NCBI GenBank assembly: GCA_037833965.1
Contig: AP031358.1
Location: 3,914,001-3,978,000, forward strand
Source of the DNA: Marchantia polymorpha subsp. ruderalis
Lineage: Eukaryota > Streptophyta > Marchantiopsida > Marchantiales > Marchantiaceae
DNA length: 64,000 bases
Direction of reading: 5' to 3'
Positions within the stretch are counted from its first letter, which is position 1; each line of letters begins with the position of its first letter. Shown in pieces: positions 25,001 to 36,447 of the stretch. Both the position numbers and the translations under genes were made by a program. A model generated the notes under the pieces. The model saw only the letters and a program-made list of their open reading frames with translations, had not been told where the DNA came from and did not search any database.

Positions 25001-27180
25001 ACGGAACTGCCCGATAAGATGAAGGTGAAGATGAAGGTTATTCACGCGCTCAGAGCCTCAGACGCATGCAGGCAGGCAGGCAGGCATGCATGGTTTACCG
25101 ACACATGCTACGTGAATGCTCTCCGCCTAGGCCGGAGCCGCTGGACTATGGACTTTCCCACGAATCCAGCGAGGAAGATTTCTGGTTTTTCCCGCAGCCT
25201 GAAATCACAGTGCTTTAAGGAAAGCAGTAGACTTCTATTTCTTGTCGCGTGCCGGCAAGAGTGGCTATTCTGGAGAAATGGCCGCATACGTTGGATCGTA
25301 CTTATTCAGAAGAAGTCCACGTTTTGATTAATTATATTTCTGAAATATGGTTTTTTCTTTTGTGTAAAATCTACTCAACTTTAATCTTTTGCATACAGAT
25401 ATGCTCCATCTGCACGAAAGACTTCTATGCCGAGAATATTTTATGTAAGTAGTTTCAACTAGTAAATAAATCTTTCGAGTGGAAATTGTTTACCTTTGAA
25501 ATAGCTCTCCACTTTTTAACAACAGCAAAGGAGGAGGTGCTTGCCAATATTGATTAACTTTGCCTAAGTCTTTCATGAACCTTATTCTATTGTAAAAGCC
25601 TTTATTTTAAAGAGCTTGGAACCTCGAATCCTCCTTGACTTGTCTTGATATATATGCAATTGTCAAGGACTGTGTCAAGTCTATTCAAGGGAATTTATAT
25701 TCTCGCATGGTTATCTGATCTCCAACGGTTGGTTCTGTGGAGAGTATTCGTACCCGAAGTGCTGTGCCCTGTTGGTTTGGCTCGTCCCTGCACCCAATGC
25801 TTCATACGATGACTTGGAAGCTCGAACTGTCCCAACGGCGGCTGGTAAGCTAGCAAATCGTCTGGAGTCTCGTAATTTGTTCCAGATCTAGAAATTTGCG
25901 AGCCTGGCTTGGCGCCTCTTGCCAGATGCACTACAGGCGCTAGGTGACAAATTCTTCATTCCCAAGTTTCGATCTGCGTGCTTGACTTCGAAAGTATGCT
26001 TCTTTCCTTCAGCCCCGATCAACGTGCAGAATCTCCTGGACAGCATGATCGAGTGCGACATCAATGTCGACCATCTGGTCCACCGTCTATTCCGAGACTC
26101 TAGGGTCACCCTGCTCTGCTCTGCTCTGCCCTGCCCTTACGAAAAGCACGTCCGACTTATTGTCCCGACGATCGACCACAAATACATACTAGATAAACAT
26201 CATGCATCTACAAGATCAGCTTCACTTCTACTTTGACCCAGCTCAAAAGGGAATGTCGTATATTTATCGAGGCAGGACAATGGTTTTATTGCATTAGGCT
26301 GTTTTTGCTGAATTGTACTCCTCTCCTCCAGAGTTTTAAAATGATTGACACCCTTCTTGATAGAGCGTGTTGGCATCATATGATCATTCGCTCGAAATCC
26401 AACAATGGGGCCTATTTGTCATGGATTTTCTGGAGAATATCACAATCCACGAGTAAGACGACATCGCCAAATATTCATCTCCTGATTTGGACCAGGAAAT
26501 TGCCTTAAAAGTTGCGCGATGGTGAAACCAACCAAGATCAAATCGAAGACTATAGGCTACTGCAAAGAAGTTCTGATTTTCTTTTGGTTTAAGACAGGTT
26601 GACAACATCCTTATGTTCAAGACCAAAATCTGCATGTATCAACTTCTTATGATTAGAAACTATGCTCCCTGCGAACTTGTTGTCTATTGAGAATCCGTTG
26701 TGATCACATCTTTACACGGTAGGCTATACATTGCGGACTCTGCAGGCTTCCAAGTGATCAACACATTTTTCCTGAGGAACTACCATCAGCTCCAGCAGCT
26801 TCTGAAGGGCTGGGGGTTATCGTCTGTATTGTTGTAAATTCTACACACCCACGCGTGAAGGTCATATTTATTTCGTGGAATATATATTGAAGACTATGAA
26901 GAGCATTCCAATCCTGAAGCCTTGGAGCCTTCATGCTCGCAGATTCAGTCTCGGTGGCACCGAACCTATGCAACTAAATTATTTGTGTGTGTGCTAACTG
27001 CCTCGGAATTCTCCCTTGGCGCCGACATGCGTTCAACCGTCATTTGGGCAACGAGGGCAATGTAGACAAGAGGTATCCGCTTTAGTCCTTCGTAACCTCT
27101 TCAGTTTGCTTCAATACCCAGTTCCCTGCACAGTGACATGAAGTGCCAGACGATGCTCTCCGTGCGTCTGAACTCTCGTG
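22050..27180. other. Long region without a recognised gene
   Basis: 22600-24300 is AT-rich and empty. 24690-25330 and 25690-26240 are GC-richer. They contain open frames (minus 24973-24566 from a true ATG; plus 25919-26236) that look partly coding, but no family, splice partners or repeats were recognised. A (GCAG)n/GCATGC simple repeat lies at about 25066-25090 and a (TCTGC)n repeat near 26111. Confidence 0.35.
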
Positions 27181-27187
27181 TTTCTGC

Positions 27188-27379
27188 CTAGTTCATTGAT
27201 TTAAACCGACTGTGGCTGGTGTTCAACTGGTTGTAGATTACAGGATGGTTTAGTCTAGCTTCGGGAAAATTGGGGTCGGAAGTGCTGCAAATAGTGACAA
27301 GGTCCGGCCAATCTCTTCTTCGCAAGACATGCAGAAATTCGATGGCTTCAAGAAGTTTCTCCGTCGAGAATCCTCTTAT
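27188..27379 (-). other. Exon-like open segment, unassigned
   Basis: After an acceptor-like CACACAG, 63 codons read through to TAG, including IRGFSTEKLLEAIEFLHVLR and RRDWPDLVTICSTSDPNF. Composition and lack of stops look coding. It lies about 0.75 kb downstream of the COA6 stop on the same strand. I could not find matching neighbouring exons; a second open stretch at about 27560-27432 has incompatible phase. It may be a terminal exon of an unknown gene or a pseudogene fragment. Confidence 0.25.
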
Positions 27380-28121
27380 CTGTGTGAATCAGCCTCACTG
27401 AGTTAGTTTCTAGTCAACGTGGATCTCACAATAGGGAGCCACAGTGACAAGCTACAATCATAGCATGAGTTGAAAGGTAAAAGGCATCTGAATCTCGAAT
27501 ATCTATAGATTGCGTGAAAGGATGCGTGCCGTTACATCCACAGATTTGGTATGACCACGCTTCAGTTTGGCCTCAAGTACTTTACAAACTTTACTAGCTA
27601 AATAAATTTCAAGTTATTTTCACCAATTTTCCCTCTCTTCGATAAATGCCCAGTGTACATAGGTCAGTACCATGAGGCCACCCCGTTCATAGTTAGCTCC
27701 AACATTCTAGCACAACGGGCAAAGGCACCTCCAAGCAATCACAAAAGGATCGAAGGTAATGATAGTGGTCCCGCTTTGTAGGAACCTAACATTTACGGCC
27801 ACGAACGAACTCAGCTGATAAGACGAAGAATTGCTTCATCATCACACCGTTCTTTGGTGATGTGTAAAATACGTCTAGGATTTACAATTGTGTACCTGTG
27901 GATCCAGAACTCTACAAAGGGACTAGCTTGCCGAATCCCCAAAATCTGCGAAGACCTTTCTGGTGAAAGTCGTCCGGCTCAATGCAAGTCTTCAAAAATT
28001 CTTGATGTCTGCACAAGATCCGAAGTCCAACCTGAGCGCAGCGGCTGCAGTTGTTCTCATGATAATTTCTGTGTTGATAATGATAAAGGAAACAAAGAAA
28101 AAACTCCTAACCCTCCGAGTA

Positions 28122-29818
28122 TCATGAAATATTTTGAGGTAGAGTAAACGCGCCACCTCCTTGGGTTGTATCTTTATCAAGCAAACGTTTTACACGCTTC
28201 TTTCCAGCATATTGACGATCAAAATGTTTTACCTGTTACAACCACCCACCGAAGGGACTAAGCTGGAAAGAACATTGCTTAATTCTAAGACTCAAAGATC
28301 ATTTCTGCAGCATAGACTAACTCGCTGTGCGTGAAACGGTGAACGTGACATTTTACTCACTATCAGAAGCTCTAGATATTGTGAAGGTAGTGAAAATTCA
28401 AGACTTTAAGACATCGATTGGGAGGGAACTTGGAAGCCAGAAGCTTTGTAAAAATCTGGAAGAACAGGCTTGCTAGAGCAACTTACCCATGTGGGACGGC
28501 AGGCCTTCATGTAGTCATCACGAGCATGTTTGCAGTCAGTCGAGTATAGAAGCCCGACTGATGCTACTTCAGTGGGTGTAGAACCAGACGTCTTGTCAAG
28601 GCACGCATAGAACTCATCCCTGGCCTGTTAACCATAAAACCAGTTATGTTTAGCGCGACAAGTACAGCACAAGTCATCTCCCCCACAGGGGCTATAATTT
28701 AAGGGTGATGGAGCCCGATCCCATCAGGGGTTAGATGTTCGAAGAACTTATAACAACATCGACTTTCATCAATAAAAACAACTCAAGCTCTCTCTGGACT
28801 GTCAAGTTGGGCATTCGAACACTGTTTTCACTTCTCGCGTGCCTTCCACTGAACTGGAGAAGCGGTAAAAGCTGCGGAATCAGCACAAAAGACATTTTGA
28901 CTTTCACAAAACTTCGATGATTCTCATCTGGTCTGTTTCAATTACTTTCAAGAAAAAGTATCGACGGTAAATGTGGGCTAGATTATGTTACGCTCCGTGG
29001 TAATGCAGTCACATCTGCTTTCAAAGCCCACATTGCACCGCACAGCTGTCCCTACTAAAACAGCCACGGGGATTTTGCAATTGATTTTGAAGATTTTTTA
29101 TTTTGGGAATTGGTCCGAAGATCCTCGAGCCATCACAAATCAAGAAGAAAGTTTCCGACTACAGCTCGGGGACCTTGAAGTTCCAGAACTGATTATCCAT
29201 CCCCCAAGTTCGAATAATTCAAAGCTAAAAAGGCTGACAGGTCGATTGTAAAGCCAAAAATGCGCGGACTAAGAGCGAAGACCAACATTCGGACATAATT
29301 TCGTCTAATCACGACCGAGACAAGAAATATGCTCAAGATTTCCGATTGATTTGCACGATTTCTAAAGAGCGCTCAGCATAGGAGAAATCCCACCACGCAC
29401 ACCGCCTACTGATTGGAATTAGGTCAAGAGAGGAGGCTATCACAAAAGGGTCACCGAAGTGGAATAGAAACGAAATCAAAGTTCAAAACGTGGATATAGG
29501 GTTGACAGCGACAGAGCTTGAGATCCTTAGCTCAACAAAGAGCAGAGTACAAGTTCTAGCTGGACTCAGTTTCAATCATAGCAGTACAATCAACCGAAAA
29601 GGCGATCGGTACAACAGAATGATCGAAACTCCGACGAGACCGACCGGAGCCAAGTGTCACAGAAATCCTCCAAATTCGACACACTTGACAATCGACCCAT
29701 GTCGCAAGAGAATAGACGATCTGACCTTGTAGCATGCTGCACGCCCGTCCGCTAGAACGTCACGAGCTACAGCTGTCGAGTACGAATTCTGCCGCATAGA
29801 ATTAACAGACGCCATCAT
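28122..29818 (-). CDS. COA6: Cytochrome c oxidase assembly factor 6 (COA6)-like, three exons
   Basis: Exons 29818-29726, 28624-28487 and 28232-28122 join in phase 0 and give 113 residues. The CHCH fold is diagnostic: C29-x9-C39 spans the first junction (CYK|ARDEFYAC) and C62-x10-C73 follows (CKHARDDYMKAC). The CX9C plus CX10C pair is the COA6 signature, distinct from the CX9C-CX9C of most COX6B proteins. It continues RPTW|VKHFDRQYAGKKRVKR, as in plant COA6. COA6 is an intermembrane-space thiol-disulphide factor that assists copper delivery to the Cu-A site of COX2 through SCO proteins. The first intron is about 1.1 kb, the second 254 bp. Two ATGs occur in tandem (29818, 29815). A polypurine tract (minus strand) at about 29873-29900 lies shortly upstream of the start. 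Each exon is too short to stand out as an ORF. Confidence 0.9.
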
Positions 29819-30514
29819 AATCTTCCATCAGATACTTCGCCTCCGAGCTTCTGGATCCTCTCTTCCTTCGGTGCCCCTCCCTCCCTGCCTCCCTCCCTGC
29901 GGACGATCTGTCCAATTTCCGACCGTCCCAACATCGCCGATCAGTCTATGGACATACCACAGTAGAGGCCTGCCCGGACTTTCTCAACTGCGGATGCCAC
30001 CGCCGTCGTTGTCTAACGACGTTACGTGATTTCACGTAGTTTCTCACACTTTTGTCGTGGTAAGAAATCACAATCCAATGGATTGAGGATTACATTACAG
30101 TTGGAAAGAGATGGTCGGAAGAATGAACGGCTTCCGCAGTCTGGAGACGCAGTTGTCAGTTGAGAGACAATCGAAAGTCGAGATAAAAGCTGACAGTCGA
30201 GGTTTGGGGAGAAGAAGGAATGAACGAAAGACGAGAGACAACTCAACGTCGTAGTTGGAAATCAGAATTTTCTTTCGGTCTGCAAAATGATCATATGAAG
30301 AGAACCAAAGTGGAATGGAAGGTAGAAAAGAGCCGCATTCAATGCAGCTAAAGTTAATGAATGCTTCGAAGATGAAGCGAAAATAAAGCAAGGGTTGTAA
30401 CAGTTTCCGAGGAAATCAATCAATAAGGTTCGATAATGACGAGAGATATGTCATCCTTTGTATCACACGTGTAATTACATTTCAATCTTCAAATTAATTC
30501 AAACATCATACTAA
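29819..30514. other. COA6 upstream region
   Basis: Promoter side of COA6. The plus strand shows a CCCTCCCTCCCTGCC-type pyrimidine tract at 29873-29900. No TATA box was obvious. From 30010 to 30514 the DNA is mixed and then AT-rich, with small minus-strand ORFs (30022-30391) that match nothing I recognise. Confidence 0.35.
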
Positions 30515-32149
30515 AGAGTTAAACCTCCCAATAATGACATACATTGTTTCTATAGTTTTATGTCAATATTGGCACGTGTCATTTTTAATCTGTTTAAATA
30601 TAGATCTACATATTTGTCGAAATGATTTTTTTTTTCTAGTTTCCAAGATATTTCTTGAGCAATTAGAGAGGCACTTTGATAAACAGAAGCTATTTTGACT
30701 GGCTGAATTAAGGTATTAGTGCCTTCCGGGCCTCCTTCGTTGGAGGGAGTAACGCTTGACTCTGAAGCACTCGTGAACACCGTGCGACGAAACTCAGCCG
30801 AAACCCATGCTATGGTTCCTGCGGTCTGTTCCCGCTACAGGTTAGGGGTAAGGCCGTGCGATAATCTGTTAACCTTCGCTGATCCAAACGCGCTCTGCCG
30901 AGGCGCACACTAAAAACGTTCCCAAAACCTACAGCAGCTCCCGCTAAAGCAATGGTACCTGCTCCTGCTCCAATTAATATTGCACCTTCTAGCATAACCG
31001 TTTACTTTTGTTTTTGTCAAAACAATGACCATTCATGGCTGATCAATAAAAATGCAGCCAAACTAAAAACAACCCGAACCCTTATGGCCCAAAGGAGGGG
31101 GGGTGGGGGTTGTCACTCACGCAAGGTGGGATAATATTTAGTGTATCACGTGGATACATTCATATTGCATGTTCAGCAGATCCTGGATACATTCATAGCT
31201 GTTCATTTGACGGTTCAAATTTGAATTTACATCAACAATGATCAATGAAATTACAATTATTTGATATTCACGATAAGAAGATTTCTTTACTTGCCTGTAT
31301 ATCAACAATTTCTACTATATAAGCTTTTTAAGATTTATGTTCTTTACTGTATATATAAGATTTTTACTACTCAAAGAATTACATGGCTAAATCGAGAAGT
31401 AATTTTTCTCGTTTGAGAAATATTAGGAACCAATTCTGCTTGGTAAATTTTGCAAAACTATCTAGATTACAATAGTGGTTATAATCAACATGAATATCAA
31501 TTGTCAAAATTAAATTTTTATTTTTCCTTATATGACTCAGAAATTTGAGCTGGTTGAAGAGCCCAAGATTCTAGTTGAAATTGAATTTTTCAATTTGTCC
31601 CTTATATGATTCGGTTTATCTCAACACAAAGTGTTTGGATCACAATGAGCACTAACGCCACCCTGGAACAACCTTTCTACAAATGATGTGCAAAATGATA
31701 TCAATTTAGTTAAGATATATTTCATCACGAAATTCAGATTCACACTTCATTAACTTATGCCCCGAGCATAAAATCAGAACATCCACGTATTTCTGGGACC
31801 TGTCTTGTTAGTCATATATTTGATGTTTGTCAAGGAAAAGTAGCAGATGATAACAAGAGCAGTTAACATTTGACGCATTCAATCTTCTCATAAATTAGTT
31901 ACAATCATGATTCAACCTCAATGGAAGCATAGAAAAAAAATATAATTTTGCCGGATACTTTCGATAATTATGATAGTCATTAAAGCTCCACCATGTCACT
32001 ATTGAATCTTCTCATGTCACTATTGCCAATAGTGACGTAGGTTTCTTATCGAACAGATTTATAAGTTAAAATTAATGATTTAACACTTTAATGTCACTAA
32101 TGGGAGGATGTCATTCATAGGAGGTGACACTATTGGGAGGTTTAACTCT
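30515..32149. mobile_element. TIR-bounded DNA element of about 1.6 kb containing mitochondrial sequence
   Basis: AGAGTTAAACCTCCCAATAA begins the left end at 30515. The right end at 32125-32149, reverse-complemented, begins AGAGTTAAACCTCCCAATAG; the two match at 23 of 25 positions. Subterminal GTCACTATTG-type motifs recur at about 31995, 32014, 32090 and 32125. One is a near-palindrome, GTCACTATTGCCAATAGTGA. No transposase is recognisable inside, so it is non-autonomous. A target-site duplication could not be fixed because similarity may extend a few bases beyond the 25-bp terminus. The left third is occupied by mitochondrial atp9 and group II intron sequence. Superfamily is undetermined. Confidence 0.6.
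30600..31135 (-). pseudogene. atp9: Nuclear mitochondrial insertion (NUMT): atp9 exon 1, its upstream region and group II intron start
   Basis: Minus strand 30995-30909 encodes [20 protein letters not shown] followed by AVGFGNVFS, the N-terminal 29 residues of F1Fo ATP synthase subunit 9. Immediately after nucleotide 87 the sequence is GTGCGCC, matching the GUGYG start of group II introns. It continues as GC-rich intron-like DNA to about 30720. The atp9 reading frame is therefore split as in bryophyte mitochondria and cannot be translated here. Upstream of the ATG lies GC-tract sequence (to about 31130) typical of an organellar leader. From 30720 to about 30630 the frame reads LIQPVKIASVYQSASLIAQE and then a Lys-rich tail. 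This resembles the internal part of organellar ribosomal protein S3, so two mitochondrial loci may be joined. Edges are approximate. Confidence 0.8.
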
Positions 32150-35100
32150 GTAGAGTAATATTTCTAAAATCATTTCAATTCTGTACGTAAATAAGTATGC
32201 CACATTTTTTCAAAGATAAGTGTGATTGATTGTTTAGTAATTAAGTTAATGATCAAGTACATCATTAATGCTTTAACTATATTATTTTTCAAAAAAAACC
32301 TCATCCATATAAATCCAGAAACATTCTCAATTTCTCTAAAAAATTGTCACAATTTTCTTTTCTTATGTTACGACCAATTACTGAAAATATATTATGAAAT
32401 TTGAATTATTTCAATGGGTGATTATTCAATTAAAAATTTTAATCAAATAATTTGTTTCATATTTAAATATTTAAGTTAAAAATAATTGATCAAATTATTG
32501 ATTTTGAGAAAAATCTAAAAAAATATTTGTAGCAAACATCAATGAAAACTTATAGTTTTTAAATTTTATAAACATAATTCATTGGATATATACTTGCTTG
32601 AACCATCTTCATAAGGAAATAAAAAACAGTTGTTTGATGGCCAATGCAAGACATTTATAACTCATTTCATTGATGTCACTTTAACAGAAACAAATTAAAA
32701 ACTTTATTTACAGATAACATAATGTATCACAAAAGTGTCAATAAGTTTTATTGTATAATAAGAATAGTTTTGCATTAATTATAACTAACAGAAATTAATC
32801 AAGATCTAAAATAAAAATTAAAAAGACATATTTAAGTTTGATTTTGAGATAATTAAATCATTTAGATGATTTAACAATCAAAAAATAAAAAAACCTTAAA
32901 CTGTTTCAATTACAGAATTAATTTGACCAAGATTACTTTTAACATGCATAAGATTAAATATAAAAATAAAACCTAAAATTTGAATCTAACTACTTTTGTA
33001 CATATAAAATTTGTCATTATTTGTTAAAATTATTCTAATGCCCCGTATTGATGAGGCATAAAAAGTATTATATGTGATAAAAAAACTCAAAATTTTGTAA
33101 CTTCACAACAAGATGATTGAGATGATCAATGTGATATTATATGTTTATTTCACATATATAGTTCTTTTGAAAATTAAATTTACAAATTAAATACCATTTA
33201 CAAAATTTGACAAATCTAAATGAACCCTGTTAATTGTAATATATTTATTGAATCGTTTTAAAAAAAAATTATTCTTATTCAATCCTTTCATATATATTAT
33301 TGTAGATCTAATACATTGAATGTAATTTCCGTCTATGTATAAATTTTGAACATGGAATATTTGTGTACTAAGGAAATTACTGCAACGGGTACTCACACCC
33401 ACCTATACCCATGTCACAATGGGTGGGTAATAAATATGGGCTTTGACCAGTGGGTGGATAATGGATGAATATGAGTAAGCCGGTATGTTAGAACAACTGA
33501 GTTAACTAATTGTGCTCGCGGATTGCTCCTAGCTAATCAGCACACTTTGCTCATTAGATATTACTTGTCATAAACTCGCCAAATATTTAATTCATACTCT
33601 TAATAAAATACCTTTTTGTAAACACACGCTTTACACATTACTAAATGAGAACGGCTTGTAGATCAAAGTGGAAAAAAGCAGAAGATTGTGATCTACAACA
33701 AACTTTTTAGCATATTCAACCCAATACTTAGATTTTCATTGGCACGAACTTTTTAAAAACACTTCAAGTACTCTTAAGTAGCTTTGTTTTGATGATGGAC
33801 ATGATGAGTATGAGTTGAATAGATAATGGATATGTACAAGGTGTCATGGATGGATAATGGTTGGGTACATTTGATCCATGCACAACTATGGATCGGGTGT
33901 AAGAACAGTTGTCCAAGTCCAATGCAGGACTCTAATACTAAGTCGATAGGGGCACGCTTAGATTGTTTGATTCAAGTGTAATGTCAAACAAACTGAATGT
34001 GAAACTCTTCAATGTATCTCTATGATGCAATATCATAAAATAATTACAATGTCAAAGAAATCAAACAAAAGCTTTATTAATAAGACTTAACGATGAAATA
34101 TCATAGAAAATCTGAAGAAGATGGATGTTTGAATATAAGATTTTTATTGTGTAAGTACAATATTAATTAATGAAGTAGCTATTAAAAAAGTTTGATACAA
34201 GCTCAACAAATGCATAAAACTATATGTGTTAATGTAGGATGAAGTTAAAGAAAACATTTCTGATACTTTGTTGGTCATTTCATCAAGCTTGAAGACATGC
34301 TTTCCATCTAGATTGACAGCAAGCATTGTGCCAATATCCTTATTTCAACATTTTGCAATCTGAAAAAAAATTTCATCAAGTTTATCAATTTTGAAAGTGA
34401 ATTTTAATCATCGCGATAATGATTAATTCAATTCAAGTCTTCTGGGGATACCAAAAGATGATGTTTCACAAAAGAGTAGCTTAAGTGCAATTCTGATTTA
34501 TTGGTAACTTCAGACCAACTTTAAACAATTATAGTACAATATGATTGATAACTTCTACAATATGTACAACATCAGTTTGTTTTGTTACCTACTACCAAGA
34601 CAAAAACTTCAAATGTTAGAAGTGTACATATTAATCATTTAGTAAAAAAAATTTCAAAGATCTAATAAACACTACAGTAAAAATTGACAAAAATTTCTTG
34701 CACATTGATATGCAAAACAAAAATATTTATTTGCATATAAGATCGCCACTTCTTTATTCTATATTAGTCAAGTAAAAGCAAAAGTGAATAAACAAATTGT
34801 ACATAGAGTATGTTCATTGTTGAACAATGCTTTCAAATACTTTGAATGAAGATTGTTGAAGAGATTCTCAAAATGATGATAACATTTCCTACTCTCAAAA
34901 ATCAAATTTGGATTTAGGATACGCTATTGTATTTAAGTAATTCAAATCGCTTTAGAAGCAAATTGATTTCAGTTTTTCTTCTCCAAAGTTTGAAAAGAGC
35001 TTGAGTAAAAATTTGATGATTTTAAAACAATGTTCAAGTTGTATCAAAATAAGTTTAAATTTGTCATTTTGAAAGTAAAAAATCTTTATACCTTGATACT

Positions 35101-36400
35101 TACTTGACAAGATACAAACTTAAACGGAAGATTACTTTGTTTTGTTTTTTTTAGTTTATGTAATTCCAATCAACGTTAACATTTAAATTATCCTTGACCT
35201 TAATATTTTTCAATAGAGTTTGAATTTAGCATTGCTTCACTTGATATTAATACAAGACATCATTACAACATATATTGTTCTTGCAAATTTCAGATTCATT
35301 CACTCATATTCATTGTTCTCATTATTCAAGTATTATATTTGAATTTGATCTTGAAACTTTACCTTTTCACTAATATTTCATTATACAAACAAAAATTTTT
35401 GTTATTATTTAAAATTTCATCATAAAAATATTTTCATCTACAACTATTTGAAATTTTAGTGTGTTATTTTGAAATTATGACGTCATATGTTGATCAAAAT
35501 TTAAAAAATTACCTCTTCCAAATCAATAATCGCAAATTTCCCTGGGAATTTGTAATTTTTTATTCAATTTTGCAAACACTCCCGATTTTTCTTGCCTGTC
35601 GACTGAAATATATGTCATGACTTTGCAATCGTCATATGTTGAAAGTTACGGATTCGAAGGATGATTCTAATCAACGCAGTATTTGGCATTGTCAATATAG
35701 TTGCAATGTAATATTCAAAGATTCTGCCTCACGTATTATTTCGATTTTGGGACAAAAGCGCTATCTTCTCAATACGGCAACTGCAATATCTATTGACTGA
35801 TTTTGCAACTTGACATACTCAGGTACTTTCTCATTCTATCATGCTTCATCAGATAAACACAACCACCACTGAAATTCTCTGAGACAATTTTCACATAATT
35901 TATAGATTTTGGTCGTGTACATTTCGCATTGAAAACCTGATTAACATAAAGAAATTCTTATCAACTCTCGTTACCGATAAATTCGAACGTCACCAACTCA
36001 TGTAGCAAAGAAATCTCCGGAAGCGGTGCCAAGTGATACCAAAAAAGTACGGGATGACTTCAAGACTAAAGAATCAAGCAAAGAAAACTAGAGGGAACAG
36101 TTTGGATTAACATTCTTTTGCAAATGGATAGCCACATCTGAAACATTATAATACAGAAAAAGGGTGAAAACTTCATGTGCGGAGAACATGGTGACAGCCA
36201 CTGTGGCCATTGGAATATGAAAATGCCATAAGTGAGTAAGATTCTTATATAGGGGAGGGGATCCTTGACTGAGTACATATGTCATTGATTTCAGTTACTA
36301 AGCTGAAGTCCATTATAATTGTCAATACAGCTCAATAATGGCCAGATCCAGGGTCAAAAACTTTAGCGGACGAGAAGAAGACGAAGAAAAAACTAAAGAT
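32150..36400. other. AT-rich gene desert
   Basis: Very AT-rich DNA with no recognisable gene. 33380-33960 carries degenerate GGGTGGATAATGGATG-like repeats resembling retroelement tails. A perfect palindrome, TATGACGTCATA, lies at 35476-35487. Confidence 0.45.
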
Positions 36401-36411
36401 TAAAGTTTGAG

Positions 36412-36447
36412 AAGAAATGAAGAGATGAACCCTTCTCTTCATTTCTT
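36412..36447. repeat. Perfect 13-bp inverted repeat (hairpin)
   Basis: AAGAAATGAAGAG (36412-36424) and CTCTTCATTTCTT (36435-36447) are exact complements around a 10-nt loop. A purine-rich stretch precedes it. It could be the foot of a longer decayed inverted repeat or a small-RNA hairpin; no gene adjoins it. Confidence 0.7.
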
